Below, one piece after another: positions 17,525 through 25,897 of a DNA stretch of 46,877 nucleotides. The stretch spans positions 1-46,877 of the forward strand of contig NZ_JARWOV010000147.1 of assembly GCF_029868855.1 (NCBI RefSeq). The letters run 5' to 3'. The stretch comes from Nocardia carnea. Its GTDB lineage: Bacteria; Actinomycetota; Actinomycetes; Mycobacteriales; Mycobacteriaceae. Numbering within the stretch: position 1 is the stretch's first letter; each line of letters starts with the position of its first letter. A program made the position numbers and the translations under genes. The notes under the pieces are model-generated. The model was not told the DNA's origin, searched no databases, and saw only the letters and a list, made by a program, of their open reading frames with translations.

Positions 17525-18607
17525 TCAGGTATGCCGCAGCAGGGCGCCGACACCCTCGCTGGGGGCAGCCTCCGCGTCGACCGGGGTGATTGTTCCGCCG
17601 CGCACGAGGACACCCACCGGTAGTGCTTCGTCGGCCCGGCAGGTGTGCGCGGATGTTTCGGAAAGGGCGCCGAGCGCGGCCGGATCGCGGACGGGTTCGG
17701 GGTCCAGCTGTACTGTGCGGTCGCCGAGGGCCGCGGGGTTGATCAGCAGATTCTCGGTGTTGGCCGCCAGCAGGGCCGAAACGGTCGCGGAGAGTCCGGC
17801 GACGGCGGGTCCGTCGTCGCGCCCGCGGGCCTGATCGAATCGCGCGACCGCTTCCTCGCGCACCCGCCGGGCCTCGGCGGTGACGAGCTCACGCACTTCG
17901 GCGTCGAATCTGCCGGTATCGGTGCCGGCGGCCCGGCCACCGGATTCGACCTCCACGACCCGCGCCGACACCGTGCCGAGGGCCCGGCGGACCTCGGCAC
18001 GGGCGGTGACATCACCGGCCAGTACCACGATCCGCGCCTGGATCCGTTCGGTCAGGCGTTTCAGTTCCGCGGCGATATCGTCGGCGTTGCGCCGGACGGT
18101 TTCCTCCACCCGCCGCTGCATCGACAGATGCGACCAGCCGCCGCCGTGGCGGACCTTGTGCACCGGGTGCCCCTCGCCTTCGACGGTCTCACCGACCACA
18201 TTGCCCTCGTCGTCGACGCCGTACAGTTCCGAACCCACCTTGTCCACCACTGCCACCGTGTGCGGGACCTCCTCGGTTTCGCATTCGATGAGCGGCAGCA
18301 GATACGGCAACGGCGAGACCCGGACGATCTCCGGCTGGACCGGCCGGGGCAGCGGCCGGTCGATCAGCACTCGTTCGGAGTCGGCGATCAGTACGCGTCC
18401 GGCACGGCCCGGTTCGGGTGGGCTGCCGGTGACCGCCGCCGCCAGCGATTCGATCATGCGTTCCGTTGCGCCCGCTGCCTCGAGTCGGTCGGCGAGGGCC
18501 CGCCACCGCAGCGTGCGCTGCTGCGCGGCGTCCTCGGTGTCGTGCTCGGCGTCGATGTACAGCGAGGCGAACGGGCCGGGTCGTTGCGCTACTTCTCTGA
18601 TACTCAT
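17525..18607 (-). CDS. Rv2629-like baeRF/Vms1-type protein
   Basis: 360 aa from the ATG at 18607 (a GTG at 18616 is also in frame; neither has a clear ribosome site). It belongs to the bacterial/archaeal eRF1-related family that includes the M. tuberculosis dormancy protein Rv2629 and is now often named Vms1/Ankzf1-type. Features are an N-terminal domain with PGPFASLYIDAEH, a central GGGWSHLSMQRRVEE at about residues 155-169 and a C-terminal L7Ae-like part with ALLAANTENLLI. eRF1 release factors carry GGQ and Vms1 GGQS in this loop; this protein has GGGWSHL. A role in rescuing stalled ribosomes has been suggested for the superfamily but is unproven here. Confidence 0.78.
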   Translation of the reverse strand: MSIREVAQRPGPFASLYIDAEHDTEDAAQQRTLRWRALADRLEAAGATERMIESLAAAVTGSPPEPGRAGRVLIADSERVLIDRPLPRPVQPEIVRVSPLPYLLPLIECETEEVPHTVAVVDKVGSELYGVDDEGNVVGETVEGEGHPVHKVRHGGGWSHLSMQRRVEETVRRNADDIAAELKRLTERIQARIVVLAGDVTARAEVRRALGTVSARVVEVESGGRAAGTDTGRFDAEVRELVTAEARRVREEAVARFDQARGRDDGPAVAGLSATVSALLAANTENLLINPAALGDRTVQLDPEPVRDPAALGALSETSAHTCRADEALPVGVLVRGGTITPVDAEAAPSEGVGALLRHT

Positions 18608-18704
18608 GCCAGTCACGTGGGGGCGCGTACCCGGCGCGGCCGGATCGAATCGCGGAGCCCGGAATCGATCTGCGGCCGGGCCGGAAACGCCGTTCAGCCG
18701 GGTC

Positions 18705-19679
18705 TCAGCTTGCCGGCGCGGTCAGTTTGCGGAGCGGTTCGTCGAGTTCGGCGCGGAAGAAATCCATGAAACCGTCGGGGTCGGGGCCGGCGTTCTGCAT
18801 GACGAGATGATCGAATCCGGCGTCCACGAACGGCTGTGCGACCTCGAGGTAGCGCTGCGGATCCGGGCCGCAGGCGAACTTCTCCAGGATGTCCTGCTCC
18901 CGCACGGTGTCGGACGCGGCCGCGAAGTTCACCGGATTGGGCAGTTCGCTCATCACCTTCCAGCCTGTCATCGCCCAGCGTGAGGTTTCGTGGGCGGCGC
19001 GGGCCGCGGTCTTTTCGTCGGGTGCCCAGGCCATCGGGACTTCGGCGTAGCGCGGTCCGTCCCCGCCCGCCTCGCGATAGCCGGAGACGAGTTCCGGCTT
19101 CGGTTCGGTGGCGAACAGGCCGTCACCCAGTTCACCGGCGATCTCGGCGGCCTGGGTGCCCCCGGCGGCGACCGCGATCACCGGCGGCTCGTCGGGTAGG
19201 TCGAAAACGCGCGCATCGGAAAGCTTCAGGTGGCGGCCGTCGTAGGACTGGTATCCGCCCTGCCACAGCAGCCGGATGATCTCCAGGGCTTCCCGCAGCA
19301 GCGCATGGCGGCCGGCCACATCGACCGGGAATCCTTCGCCGACGACATGTTCGTTGAGACGTTCCCCGGCCCCCACGCCGAGGGTGAACCGGCCGTCGGA
19401 GAGCAGCGCCACGGTGGCGGCGGCCTGCGCGATGATCGCCGGGTGGTACCGCACGGTCGGACAGGTGACACCGGTGGCCAGGCCGATCCGCTCGGTTTCC
19501 GCGGCGATGGTGCCCAGGACGGACCAGGCGAACGGCGAATGTCCCTGATTGTCCAGCCAGGGGTGATAGTGGTCGCTCATCTCGACGAAATCGAACCCCG
19601 CCTCCTCGGCGCGGACGGCCTGGCGGACCAGTTCGGCGGGACCGAACGCTTCGGCGGCCAGCTTGTACCCGATCTGCAT
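18705..19679 (-). CDS. F420-dependent LLM class oxidoreductase (TIGR03557-like)
   Basis: 324 aa luciferase-like monooxygenase fold enzyme of the F420-dependent glucose-6-phosphate dehydrogenase subgroup. Visible motifs are GFDFVEMSDHYHPW near residue 28, TGVTCPTVRYHPAIIAQAAA near 70 and GVGAGERLNEHVVG near 100. The family transfers hydride between a hydroxylated substrate and coenzyme F420. GGAGGAAC lies directly upstream of the ATG. A DUF72 gene lies 102 bp upstream on the same strand. The natural substrate is unknown. Confidence 0.88.
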   Translation of the reverse strand: MQIGYKLAAEAFGPAELVRQAVRAEEAGFDFVEMSDHYHPWLDNQGHSPFAWSVLGTIAAETERIGLATGVTCPTVRYHPAIIAQAAATVALLSDGRFTLGVGAGERLNEHVVGEGFPVDVAGRHALLREALEIIRLLWQGGYQSYDGRHLKLSDARVFDLPDEPPVIAVAAGGTQAAEIAGELGDGLFATEPKPELVSGYREAGGDGPRYAEVPMAWAPDEKTAARAAHETSRWAMTGWKVMSELPNPVNFAAASDTVREQDILEKFACGPDPQRYLEVAQPFVDAGFDHLVMQNAGPDPDGFMDFFRAELDEPLRKLTAPAS

Positions 19680-19781
19680 AGTTCCTCCGGAAGCTGTAGT
19701 GGCGGATGCGCACGAACACGTTTGCGCGCAGATACCGGACGCGGGCGCGGTACCCGTGCGCCCGGCGGTGAAACCCGGCGG

Positions 19782-20555
19782 TCACGCGGAGGCAGGTAGT
19801 CGGTCGGGAGTACGGGTGACGACGATGCCGGCGGTGGCGGCGAGGCGGGCGAAGACGATCGCGTCGTGGACCGCCGCGCCGCCCGGGTCGTTGTTGAAGT
19901 AGACGTAGACATCGTGTTCGCCGGGCCAGGCCTCGGCGAGTCGTGCGGTCCAGGTACGTAGTGCCTGCCGGCCGTAGCGGGGCGGCGGTGCTGCTCGGCC
20001 GTGGTGCAGCCGCAGATAACCCCAGTCGGTGGTGCGCCACAGCGGTGTCACCGGCCGCGACCCGGCGTCGGCCCAGCACAGTGCGGCCCCGTTGCGTTCG
20101 AGTACGGCGCGCACCGGCGGGGCCCACCACGATTCGTGCCGCGGTTCGACCGCTACCCGGACTCCGGCCGGGAAACAGCGCAGGCACGCCTCCAGCAGGC
20201 CGGGGTCGGCCCGGAGCGTGCCGGGTAATTGCAGCAGGACCGGGCCCAGCTTGGTGCCGAGACCCGCGGCGTGATCGAGCAGCCGCGCCACAGGTTCGGC
20301 GGGGTCGCGCAGCCGTTTCATATGGGTCAGGAAACGGCTGGCCTTCACCGCGCAGACGAAATCGGCCGGGGTGCGATCGTGCCAGGCGGCGAAGGTTTCC
20401 CTGCTGGGCAGGCGATAGAAGGCGTTGTTGTTCTCGACGGTTGCGAAGCCGGCCGAGTAATGCTCGAGCCACAATCGCTGCGGGCAGCTGTCCGGGTAGA
20501 AGATGCCTCTCCAGTCCCGGTACTGCCAGCCGGATGTCCCGATATGCCACGGCAT
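19782..20555 (-). CDS. DUF72 family protein
   Basis: 257 aa from the ATG at 20555, where homology begins with PWHIGTSGWQYRDWRGIFYP; an in-frame start at 20606 would add an unlikely N-terminus. DUF72 proteins have a TIM-barrel fold of unknown function. Typical segments are ENNNAFYRLPSRETFAAW, VAVEPRHESWW near residue 150 and VYVYFNNDPGG near 215. It may be co-transcribed with the F420 oxidoreductase downstream. Confidence 0.87.
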   Translation of the reverse strand: MPWHIGTSGWQYRDWRGIFYPDSCPQRLWLEHYSAGFATVENNNAFYRLPSRETFAAWHDRTPADFVCAVKASRFLTHMKRLRDPAEPVARLLDHAAGLGTKLGPVLLQLPGTLRADPGLLEACLRCFPAGVRVAVEPRHESWWAPPVRAVLERNGAALCWADAGSRPVTPLWRTTDWGYLRLHHGRAAPPPRYGRQALRTWTARLAEAWPGEHDVYVYFNNDPGGAAVHDAIVFARLAATAGIVVTRTPDRLPASA

Positions 20556-20827
20556 CGCCGCTCTACCCCCGCCGTCTGCCGTGGTCGGCCGGGCGCGTCC
20601 GGTCACAGGCCCGCGTCGTCGTCATATGGGGTGACTACCCCGGAGCAGGTAGTGCATGCGAGAGCCGGCCGGTGCGACCGGTCAGCCTGTCCATGCCGAT
20701 GCTCGTGCCGGTCGTATCGGTGCTCGTGGGGTTGTTTGGCGATGGCGGCCGTGGGGTCGACCTGCGACGATGCCGACCAGTGTATTACTCGTGAGTCGGC
20801 GGGGAGGTCGCTCCCGGCGAGTACTGG

Positions 20828-21700
20828 TCAAGTTTGCACAGGGCGGTCCAACCAGCGCAGCAGCGCTGCGGTGACCTCCGCCGGGCGTTCTTCCATGAGG
20901 AAGTGGTCGGCGTCCAACCGCACCAGATCGGCGTCGGGTATCCGTTCGGCGAGTTCCTCGGCGGTGCGTATCGGGATCGCCGGGTCGCGGGTGCCCCAGA
21001 TGACGGTGGTGGGGCAGGCGATCTCGGGAAGCCGCGCACCCAGTTCGGGTCGCACCCGCACCTCGTATCCGGCCCAGAAATGCAGGTACCAGCGGCGACC
21101 CGCCGGAGTGCGCAGCATCTCGAGATAACGCGCCAGTCGGTCCCGGTCGAAGCTGCCGTTGCGCAGATAGCGCGCCAACCCGATCCGGTGGATGAGGTGT
21201 ACCGGCGATGTGGCCAGCAGGCGGCGGGTGAGGCGGTGCCGGGCGCCGGTGGTGAACGCGCCGAACAGCAGTCGATACGGCGGCGTGAAAGTACGGTGCG
21301 CCCGCGAATTCAGGATCGCCAGCCGCCGGACCCGATCGGGATGGCGCTGGACGAAACCGAGTCCGAGGAATCCGCCGTAATCGTGACAGGCCAGATCGAC
21401 CCGGTCGACTCCCAAGGCGTCGAACATCCGCGCGATCCGATCTACTTCGCTGTCGTAATCGCAGGACAGGGCGGTGTCGCGGGCGGAGTCGCCCCAGCCG
21501 AGCCAATCAGGAGCCAGTACTCGTCGTCGCGCCGACAGCGGGCCGATCTGGTGCTGCCAGGCCCGATGCGATTCCGGCCAGCCGTGCAGCAGGACCAGCG
21601 GGTCACCGGTGCCCGCCTCGGCATAGCACAACCGGGCGCCGTCGACCGTCGTCTGCTTCGACTCCGGTGCCGCTCCCCGGTCGATCCGATCTGTGGTCAT
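20828..21700 (-). CDS. Alpha/beta hydrolase, epoxide hydrolase/haloalkane dehalogenase type
   Basis: 290 aa alpha/beta hydrolase. The oxyanion segment HGWPESH (39-45) is the signature of epoxide hydrolases. The nucleophile elbow ACHDYGG carries aspartate (D107) rather than serine, as in epoxide hydrolases and haloalkane dehalogenases. The catalytic histidine is in LDADHFLMEERP near residue 266. The HGWPE motif favours epoxide hydrolase over dehalogenase. The ATG at 21700 has AGAGAGG upstream. It is divergent from an AraC-type regulator across 130 bp, which probably controls it. Confidence 0.85.
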   Translation of the reverse strand: MTTDRIDRGAAPESKQTTVDGARLCYAEAGTGDPLVLLHGWPESHRAWQHQIGPLSARRRVLAPDWLGWGDSARDTALSCDYDSEVDRIARMFDALGVDRVDLACHDYGGFLGLGFVQRHPDRVRRLAILNSRAHRTFTPPYRLLFGAFTTGARHRLTRRLLATSPVHLIHRIGLARYLRNGSFDRDRLARYLEMLRTPAGRRWYLHFWAGYEVRVRPELGARLPEIACPTTVIWGTRDPAIPIRTAEELAERIPDADLVRLDADHFLMEERPAEVTAALLRWLDRPVQT

Positions 21701-21734
21701 CGCGCCTACCTCTCTCGTTCCCGGGCCGGCGGTA

Positions 21735-21798
21735 CCGGAAGAATTCCGGCGGCCCGGCCGGCCTGATCGCGCTGTTCACCGGCACCGGGAAGGTGCCG
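21735..21798. promoter_or_regulatory. Inverted repeats between hydrolase and araC-type genes
   Basis: 21735-21749 is an inverted repeat CCGGAA-GAA-TTCCGG. 21780-21798 is a 7-bp inverted repeat CGGCACC/GGTGCCG with a 5-nt centre. Both lie between the divergent genes and are candidate operator sites. Confidence 0.35.
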
Positions 21799-21817
21799 CT
21801 ACTCGATCCCGCGCCGG

Positions 21818-21823
21818 TATCGT
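21818..21823 (+). promoter_or_regulatory. -10 box TATCGT of leaderless araC-type gene
   Basis: TATCGT fits TANNNT and lies 7 nt upstream of the ATG at 21831; no ribosome binding site is present. Confidence 0.5.
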
Positions 21824-21830
21824 CGCGCAT

Positions 21831-22607
21831 ATGACACAGGCGGCACTTCCGGAAACGTGCGCTGCGCCGGCGGCCACGGCCCGGCTGTGGGTGCGGCTCG
21901 GTCACGCCGTCTATCTGGGGCCGGGGCTGGGACTGGACGCGCATTCGACCGCCATCCCGTCGCTCGGTCTCGGTATCGATGCGCCGTTCCGGGTCCGGGT
22001 CGGCGGGCTACCCGATATCACCGCGCGCAGCTTCCTCTTCCGCGCCCGGGTCACCCATCACGTGGTGGAGACCCAGGGCCGCATGCTGTTCTGTTTCTTC
22101 GATCCGACCAGTACCGCCCTGGCTCGCTGCCTCGGCGGTATGACCCGCCTGGCCGGGGACTATCCGTACGCCCATCGCCGCGAAACAGATCTCGTGACAC
22201 TGTGCCGGGAACCGGAACCGGATATCGAGCGACTTCTCGACCTGGCCAGTATCCCGGTGCCCACTCTCCGCGACGCCCGGATCGCCGCGGCCGCGCACCG
22301 GATCCGCGCCGATCCGGCGCGTCCGCACCGCGCCGGTGAAACCGCCCGCGCCGCAGGGCTTTCCACCTCGTACTTCCTGCGAACCTTCGCCGGGCAGACC
22401 GGAACCAGCTTCCGCCGCTACGTCCAGTGGGCGCGGATGGTGCATATCGCCCGGTCCTACGCCGCCGGTCACGATCTGACCCGGGCGGCGGCCGATGCCG
22501 GATTCGCCTCACCCTCGCATTTCAGCGATACCTTCCGGGCGATGTTCGGGCTCACCCCGACAGCCTTCACCCGGATCGGCGGGGAACTGCGCATCATCGA
22601 GCACTGA
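21831..22607 (+). CDS. AraC family transcriptional regulator
   Basis: 258 aa. The C-terminal ~100 residues are an AraC/XylS double helix-turn-helix domain (AGETARAAGLSTSYFLRTF, then LTRAAADAGFASPSHFSDTF followed by FGLTPTAF). The N-terminal ~140 residues are an effector/dimerisation domain without clear family match. The gene appears leaderless, and the ATG at 21831 is the only start near the promoter. It diverges from the epoxide hydrolase-like gene, its likely target, and converges with the YhgE-like gene with only 3 bp between stops. Confidence 0.88.
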   Translation: MTQAALPETCAAPAATARLWVRLGHAVYLGPGLGLDAHSTAIPSLGLGIDAPFRVRVGGLPDITARSFLFRARVTHHVVETQGRMLFCFFDPTSTALARCLGGMTRLAGDYPYAHRRETDLVTLCREPEPDIERLLDLASIPVPTLRDARIAAAAHRIRADPARPHRAGETARAAGLSTSYFLRTFAGQTGTSFRRYVQWARMVHIARSYAAGHDLTRAAADAGFASPSHFSDTFRAMFGLTPTAFTRIGGELRIIEH

Positions 22608-22610
22608 GCG

Positions 22611-23774
22611 CTATTCGCGAACGATCTCCACCGGGTCACTGAGTGCCTGCGCCAGTGCCGCCTGTTGTGTGGCGCCTGCGGGCGCGATCGCGTCGGCGGC
22701 CTGCGCCGTATGGGTGCCGAGTAGCGAGACCATGTGCTGGAGCCGGCCGATTCCGGTTTCCAGGAGTGCGGCGGCGTCGAGCAGTTGTGCGACGCCCGCG
22801 TCGGCGCGCCCGGGAATATCCGCGGCGAGTGCGCTGCCCTGTTCGAGCTGATCGGAGATCGAGGTGAGGCGACCGGCCAGGTCGTGCAGGGCGGTACCCA
22901 ACCCCGCATCGGGGTCCGTTCCGGTGCCGAGTTGCTCGGCGGGATCGTCCAATTGCGTGCTCGCCTGTCCGGATACATCACGGAGAGCCTGAAGTTTCGC
23001 GATGATATCGGCGATCGGCGCAGCGCCGGCTCCGGGTAGACCGCGCAGCAGGGGGAGTACCCGGTCGAGTCCGGTGGTTGTCGCGTCCGCCGCCTGCCGC
23101 GCCTCGGCCAGCGTGATCTCCGTGGCATCCAGGGCCGTGGCGAGCTGCCCCGCCTGCCCGGCCACGCCGTCCAGGGTGGATGTCAGGGAGTCGATCGCCG
23201 AAGACAGCTGGGCCACACCGGTTTCGGCGACTTCGACGAGATCGAGGAGCTGTTCCGACCCGGCGTCGAACTGTTCGGTGCCCGCCACCGCCGCGTCCAG
23301 TCCGGTACCGAGCAGCTGGGCGGTGAACTGTGCCGAGGAGATATGGGTCCGGGCGCGGGCGGTGGCGGCCAACGCCGTGGTGATCCCGGCAGCGCCGATC
23401 TGCCGGGTGACGGTCGTGATCGCGCCCTCCACGGTGGCGTTGTCGGCGTCGTCGTGGATTTCGGCGGTGAGCCGGGCGCGGCGCGGCGAGTTACCGGCCA
23501 GGGTCGTCATGGCGTCGGTGAGGTCCGCGGGCAGAGTGATCACCGCCGCGTAGCCGCCGGTACGCGCGGTCTCGGCGGGGAGGGCGTGCCATTCGTAGCC
23601 CCCGGCCTGCTGCACCGATTCGACCACCCGGGCGCCCATCGGCCCGGTATCGGCGTTCACCAGCGCGATACCGGTAGGTGCGGCGGAGGCTCGGGTGCAT
23701 GCGGTGGCTCCGGCCGCGGCGCCGACGAGGACTACGAGACACAGGGACGCCGCCCGGGCGTTTGTTCGGATCAC
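22611..23774 (-). CDS. Secreted YhgE/Pip N-domain protein lacking the membrane domain
   Basis: 387 aa from the GTG at 23774. Residues 1-25 are a signal peptide or anchor (AASLCLVVLVGAAAGATAC); the cysteine at 26 could be lipidated, though the lipobox is poor. The segment after it, GIALVNADTGPMG, is the start of the YhgE/Pip extracellular domain. Residues ~150-370 are an alanine-rich helical region with repeated LDxAxxxTGL-like stretches, probably coiled coil. Full-length family members continue past LSDPV into a multi-TM C-terminal domain; here the protein stops nine residues into that point (LSDPVEIVRE). It may be a naturally soluble version or a 3'-truncated gene. TAGAGT upstream suggests leaderless transcription. 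Confidence 0.7.
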   Translation of the reverse strand: MIRTNARAASLCLVVLVGAAAGATACTRASAAPTGIALVNADTGPMGARVVESVQQAGGYEWHALPAETARTGGYAAVITLPADLTDAMTTLAGNSPRRARLTAEIHDDADNATVEGAITTVTRQIGAAGITTALAATARARTHISSAQFTAQLLGTGLDAAVAGTEQFDAGSEQLLDLVEVAETGVAQLSSAIDSLTSTLDGVAGQAGQLATALDATEITLAEARQAADATTTGLDRVLPLLRGLPGAGAAPIADIIAKLQALRDVSGQASTQLDDPAEQLGTGTDPDAGLGTALHDLAGRLTSISDQLEQGSALAADIPGRADAGVAQLLDAAALLETGIGRLQHMVSLLGTHTAQAADAIAPAGATQQAALAQALSDPVEIVRE

Positions 23775-24242
23775 GGCGCGGACTCTACGGTCGGTTCTTG
23801 GCGAAACCCCCTGCTGTTCGGTGAGGGTTCGGTAAGGATCGCCGGCCGGAAAAAACCGGGATATCGGCGGGTCGCCGGTCGATGGGCCCGAACCGCGGAG
23901 TGCGGTCCGTCGGTCCCGATCTGTACATCGGTGACGAGTTCCGCAGAAGTGCCGGCATGCCGATCCGGATGCTGATCGGTGAGAACCAGGGCGAGCGGCC
24001 GATAGGCCGGCGCCTCCGGCAATCGCGTCCTCGAGCCGTCGGCACGCGGGTGCCCGAGGCAAGACCGAAACCGTTGTGTCCGTTGAAGTTCAGGCCACGA
24101 AACGAGCACTTTCGGAGGCGGCCGCCGGGTGGCGTTTCCATCGCTGGAGATATCCGACACGTCGGGCCGACCTCGGGTATCCCGGCCGGTGCGGATGGTC
24201 CGGCGCCGGTCGCCGCGGGAATTCCCGATTCACTCCTTCACA
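23775..24242. other. Intergenic region with divergent promoters, no gene seen
   Basis: About 490 bp separate the YhgE-like gene (minus) from the DapB-like gene (plus). Frames of ~129 codons are open on both strands, but neither has a start signal or resembles a known protein. The left edge carries the leaderless promoter of the YhgE-like gene and the right edge the KstR2-like box. Confidence 0.5.
23782..23787 (-). promoter_or_regulatory. -10 box TAGAGT of leaderless YhgE-like gene
   Basis: On the minus strand TAGAGT (TANNNT) is 7 nt upstream of the GTG at 23774. This is the main reason for choosing that GTG. Confidence 0.5.
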
Positions 24243-24261
24243 ACCAAGCGCTTGCTAGACT
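24243..24261 (+). promoter_or_regulatory. KstR2-like operator overlapping a leaderless promoter
   Basis: 24243-24256, ACCAAGCGCTTGCT, fits the published KstR2 operator consensus AnCAAGnnCTTGnT at every fixed position. It overlaps the -10 box TAGACT (24256-24261), which is 6 nt upstream of the ATG at 24268. A bound repressor would block RNA polymerase. KstR2 controls late steroid ring catabolism in mycobacteria and Rhodococcus, but other TetR proteins use similar sites. Confidence 0.6.
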
Positions 24262-24267
24262 TCGGCG

Positions 24268-25353
24268 ATGATCTCCACGGTCGTCTGGGGGACGGGCAAT
24301 GTGGGCCGCGCCGCGATCCGCGCGGTCGACGCCCACCCGGAACTGGCGCTGACGGCCGTGCTCGTGCACGACCCCGCGAAAAAAGGACGGGACGCCGGCG
24401 AACTGGCCGGGCTCGACCGCACACTCGGCGTGCCCGCCACCACCGATATCGGCGCCGTCCTGGCCGACCGGCCCGAGGCCGTGGTGTACGCCGCCTCCGG
24501 CGATATCCGGCCCGATGACGCGCTCGCCGATATCGTCCGCGCCGTCGGCTCCGGTGCCGTGGTGGTGACCCCGGCCCTGTACGCCCTCTACGACCAGCGC
24601 AGCGCGCCGCCGGAAATCCGCGAACCGGTACTGGCCGCCATCGAATCCGGCGGGGGATCGCTGTTCGTCTCCGGGATCGACCCCGGCTGGGGCAACGATG
24701 TCCTGCCGGTGCTGATCAGCGGTCTCGGCAGTGTGGTCGAGGTGGTGCGCTGCCAGGAGATCTTCGACTACTCGACCTACGACCAGCCCGATTCCGTGCG
24801 CTACCTGGTGGGTATGGGGCAGCCCATGGACGAACTGCCCCCCATGGTGGCGCCCGGTGTGCCGACCATGGTGTGGGGCGGGCAGGTGCGGCTCATGGCC
24901 CGCGCGCTCGGGGTCGAACTGGACGAGATCCGGGAAGACGTGCAGCGGCTGGCGCTGGACGCCACAGTCGAAACGGCGACTATGGGGAGTTTCGCGGCCG
25001 GCACCCAAGGGGCGATGCGTTTCGAGGTGCAGGGCATCGTGGCGGGGGTGCCACGCATCGTCGTGGAGCACATCACCCGCATCCATCCGTCCTGCGCACC
25101 GGAGTGGCCGGCCCCGCCCAACGGGTCGGGTGCGCACCGCGTGATCATCGAAGGGCGACCGCGTATCGAGGTCACGGTCGAAGCCACCGACGAGGGCGGT
25201 AACTACGCGGCCGGGGGAAACGCCACCGCCGTCGGGCGCCTCGTCGGCGCGATCGACTGGCTCGTCGACGCCGCACCCGGTCTCTACGACGCATTCGACG
25301 TACCGCTGCGGCCCGCGGTCGGCAAGCTGGGAAGGAACAGCCATGCGAGTTGA
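24268..25353 (+). CDS. DapB-like NAD(P)-dependent oxidoreductase
   Basis: 361 aa with an N-terminal Rossmann motif VVWGTGNVGRAAIRAV, as in dihydrodipicolinate reductase-like and 2,4-diaminopentanoate dehydrogenase-like proteins. The central part (FVSGIDPGWGNDVLP, CQEIFDYSTYDQPDSV) is typical of the large actinobacterial group annotated as dihydrodipicolinate reductases that are not lysine-biosynthesis enzymes. The true substrate is unknown. The gene is leaderless and carries a KstR2-like box, hinting at steroid or lipid catabolism. Its 3' end overlaps the next gene by 11 bp, so the two form an operon. Confidence 0.8.
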   Translation: MISTVVWGTGNVGRAAIRAVDAHPELALTAVLVHDPAKKGRDAGELAGLDRTLGVPATTDIGAVLADRPEAVVYAASGDIRPDDALADIVRAVGSGAVVVTPALYALYDQRSAPPEIREPVLAAIESGGGSLFVSGIDPGWGNDVLPVLISGLGSVVEVVRCQEIFDYSTYDQPDSVRYLVGMGQPMDELPPMVAPGVPTMVWGGQVRLMARALGVELDEIREDVQRLALDATVETATMGSFAAGTQGAMRFEVQGIVAGVPRIVVEHITRIHPSCAPEWPAPPNGSGAHRVIIEGRPRIEVTVEATDEGGNYAAGGNATAVGRLVGAIDWLVDAAPGLYDAFDVPLRPAVGKLGRNSHAS

Positions 25354-25855
25354 CATCCCCGAAGGCAAGGACCCCATCGGCTACGTATGGGGCGAGATGG
25401 TGCCCGGGATCGGTATCGCCGCCTCGCAGTTCTCGCTGGCGGTCTACGAGCACACCACGTTGGGACTGCGCGAGTTCGAGGCGGCGCGGCTGCGGATAGC
25501 CCAGATCAATGGCTGTATCTTCTGCCTGGACTGGCGCACCGAACGCGACGGGCAGAAGGTGGAGGAGGGGTTCGCCGACGCGGTGACCGACTGGCGCACG
25601 TCCGGCGAACTCGACGATCGCGCCCGGCTGGCAGCGGAGTACGCCGAACGCTACGCGCTCGACCACCACAACCTCGACGAAGATTTCTGGGCCCGGATGA
25701 CCGCGCACTACAGCCAAGCCGAAATCGTGGAACTCAGTATGTGCCTGGGATCGTGGCTCGCGTTCGGCCGGCTCAATCATGTGCTGGGACTCGACGCGGT
25801 CTGTGTGCTGCCGGGGCATTCCGGCGGTGCCGCCGGCGCCCGGCCCGGCGCCTGA
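25343..25855 (+). CDS. Carboxymuconolactone decarboxylase/AhpD-like protein
   Basis: 170 aa all-helical CMD-family protein. The motif INGCIFCLDWR (near residue 55) gives the CxxC pair found in AhpD-like alkylhydroperoxidases, with acidic and histidine residues of the proton relay nearby (YALDHHNLDE). It starts inside the end of the DapB-like gene. AhpD-like proteins reduce peroxides or act as decarboxylases; which applies is unclear. Likely controlled by the KstR2-like box upstream. Confidence 0.85.
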   Translation: MRVDIPEGKDPIGYVWGEMVPGIGIAASQFSLAVYEHTTLGLREFEAARLRIAQINGCIFCLDWRTERDGQKVEEGFADAVTDWRTSGELDDRARLAAEYAERYALDHHNLDEDFWARMTAHYSQAEIVELSMCLGSWLAFGRLNHVLGLDAVCVLPGHSGGAAGARPGA

Positions 25856-25897
25856 CCCGGCACTGTTGATTTTCCCGGCGGTGGGTACGCGCGGGGT

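Noticed and set aside
23771..24271. Open frames of ~129 codons on both strands in the YhgE/DapB spacer
   Set aside because: No ribosome site, no recognisable domain and both strands equally open, so not called as genes.
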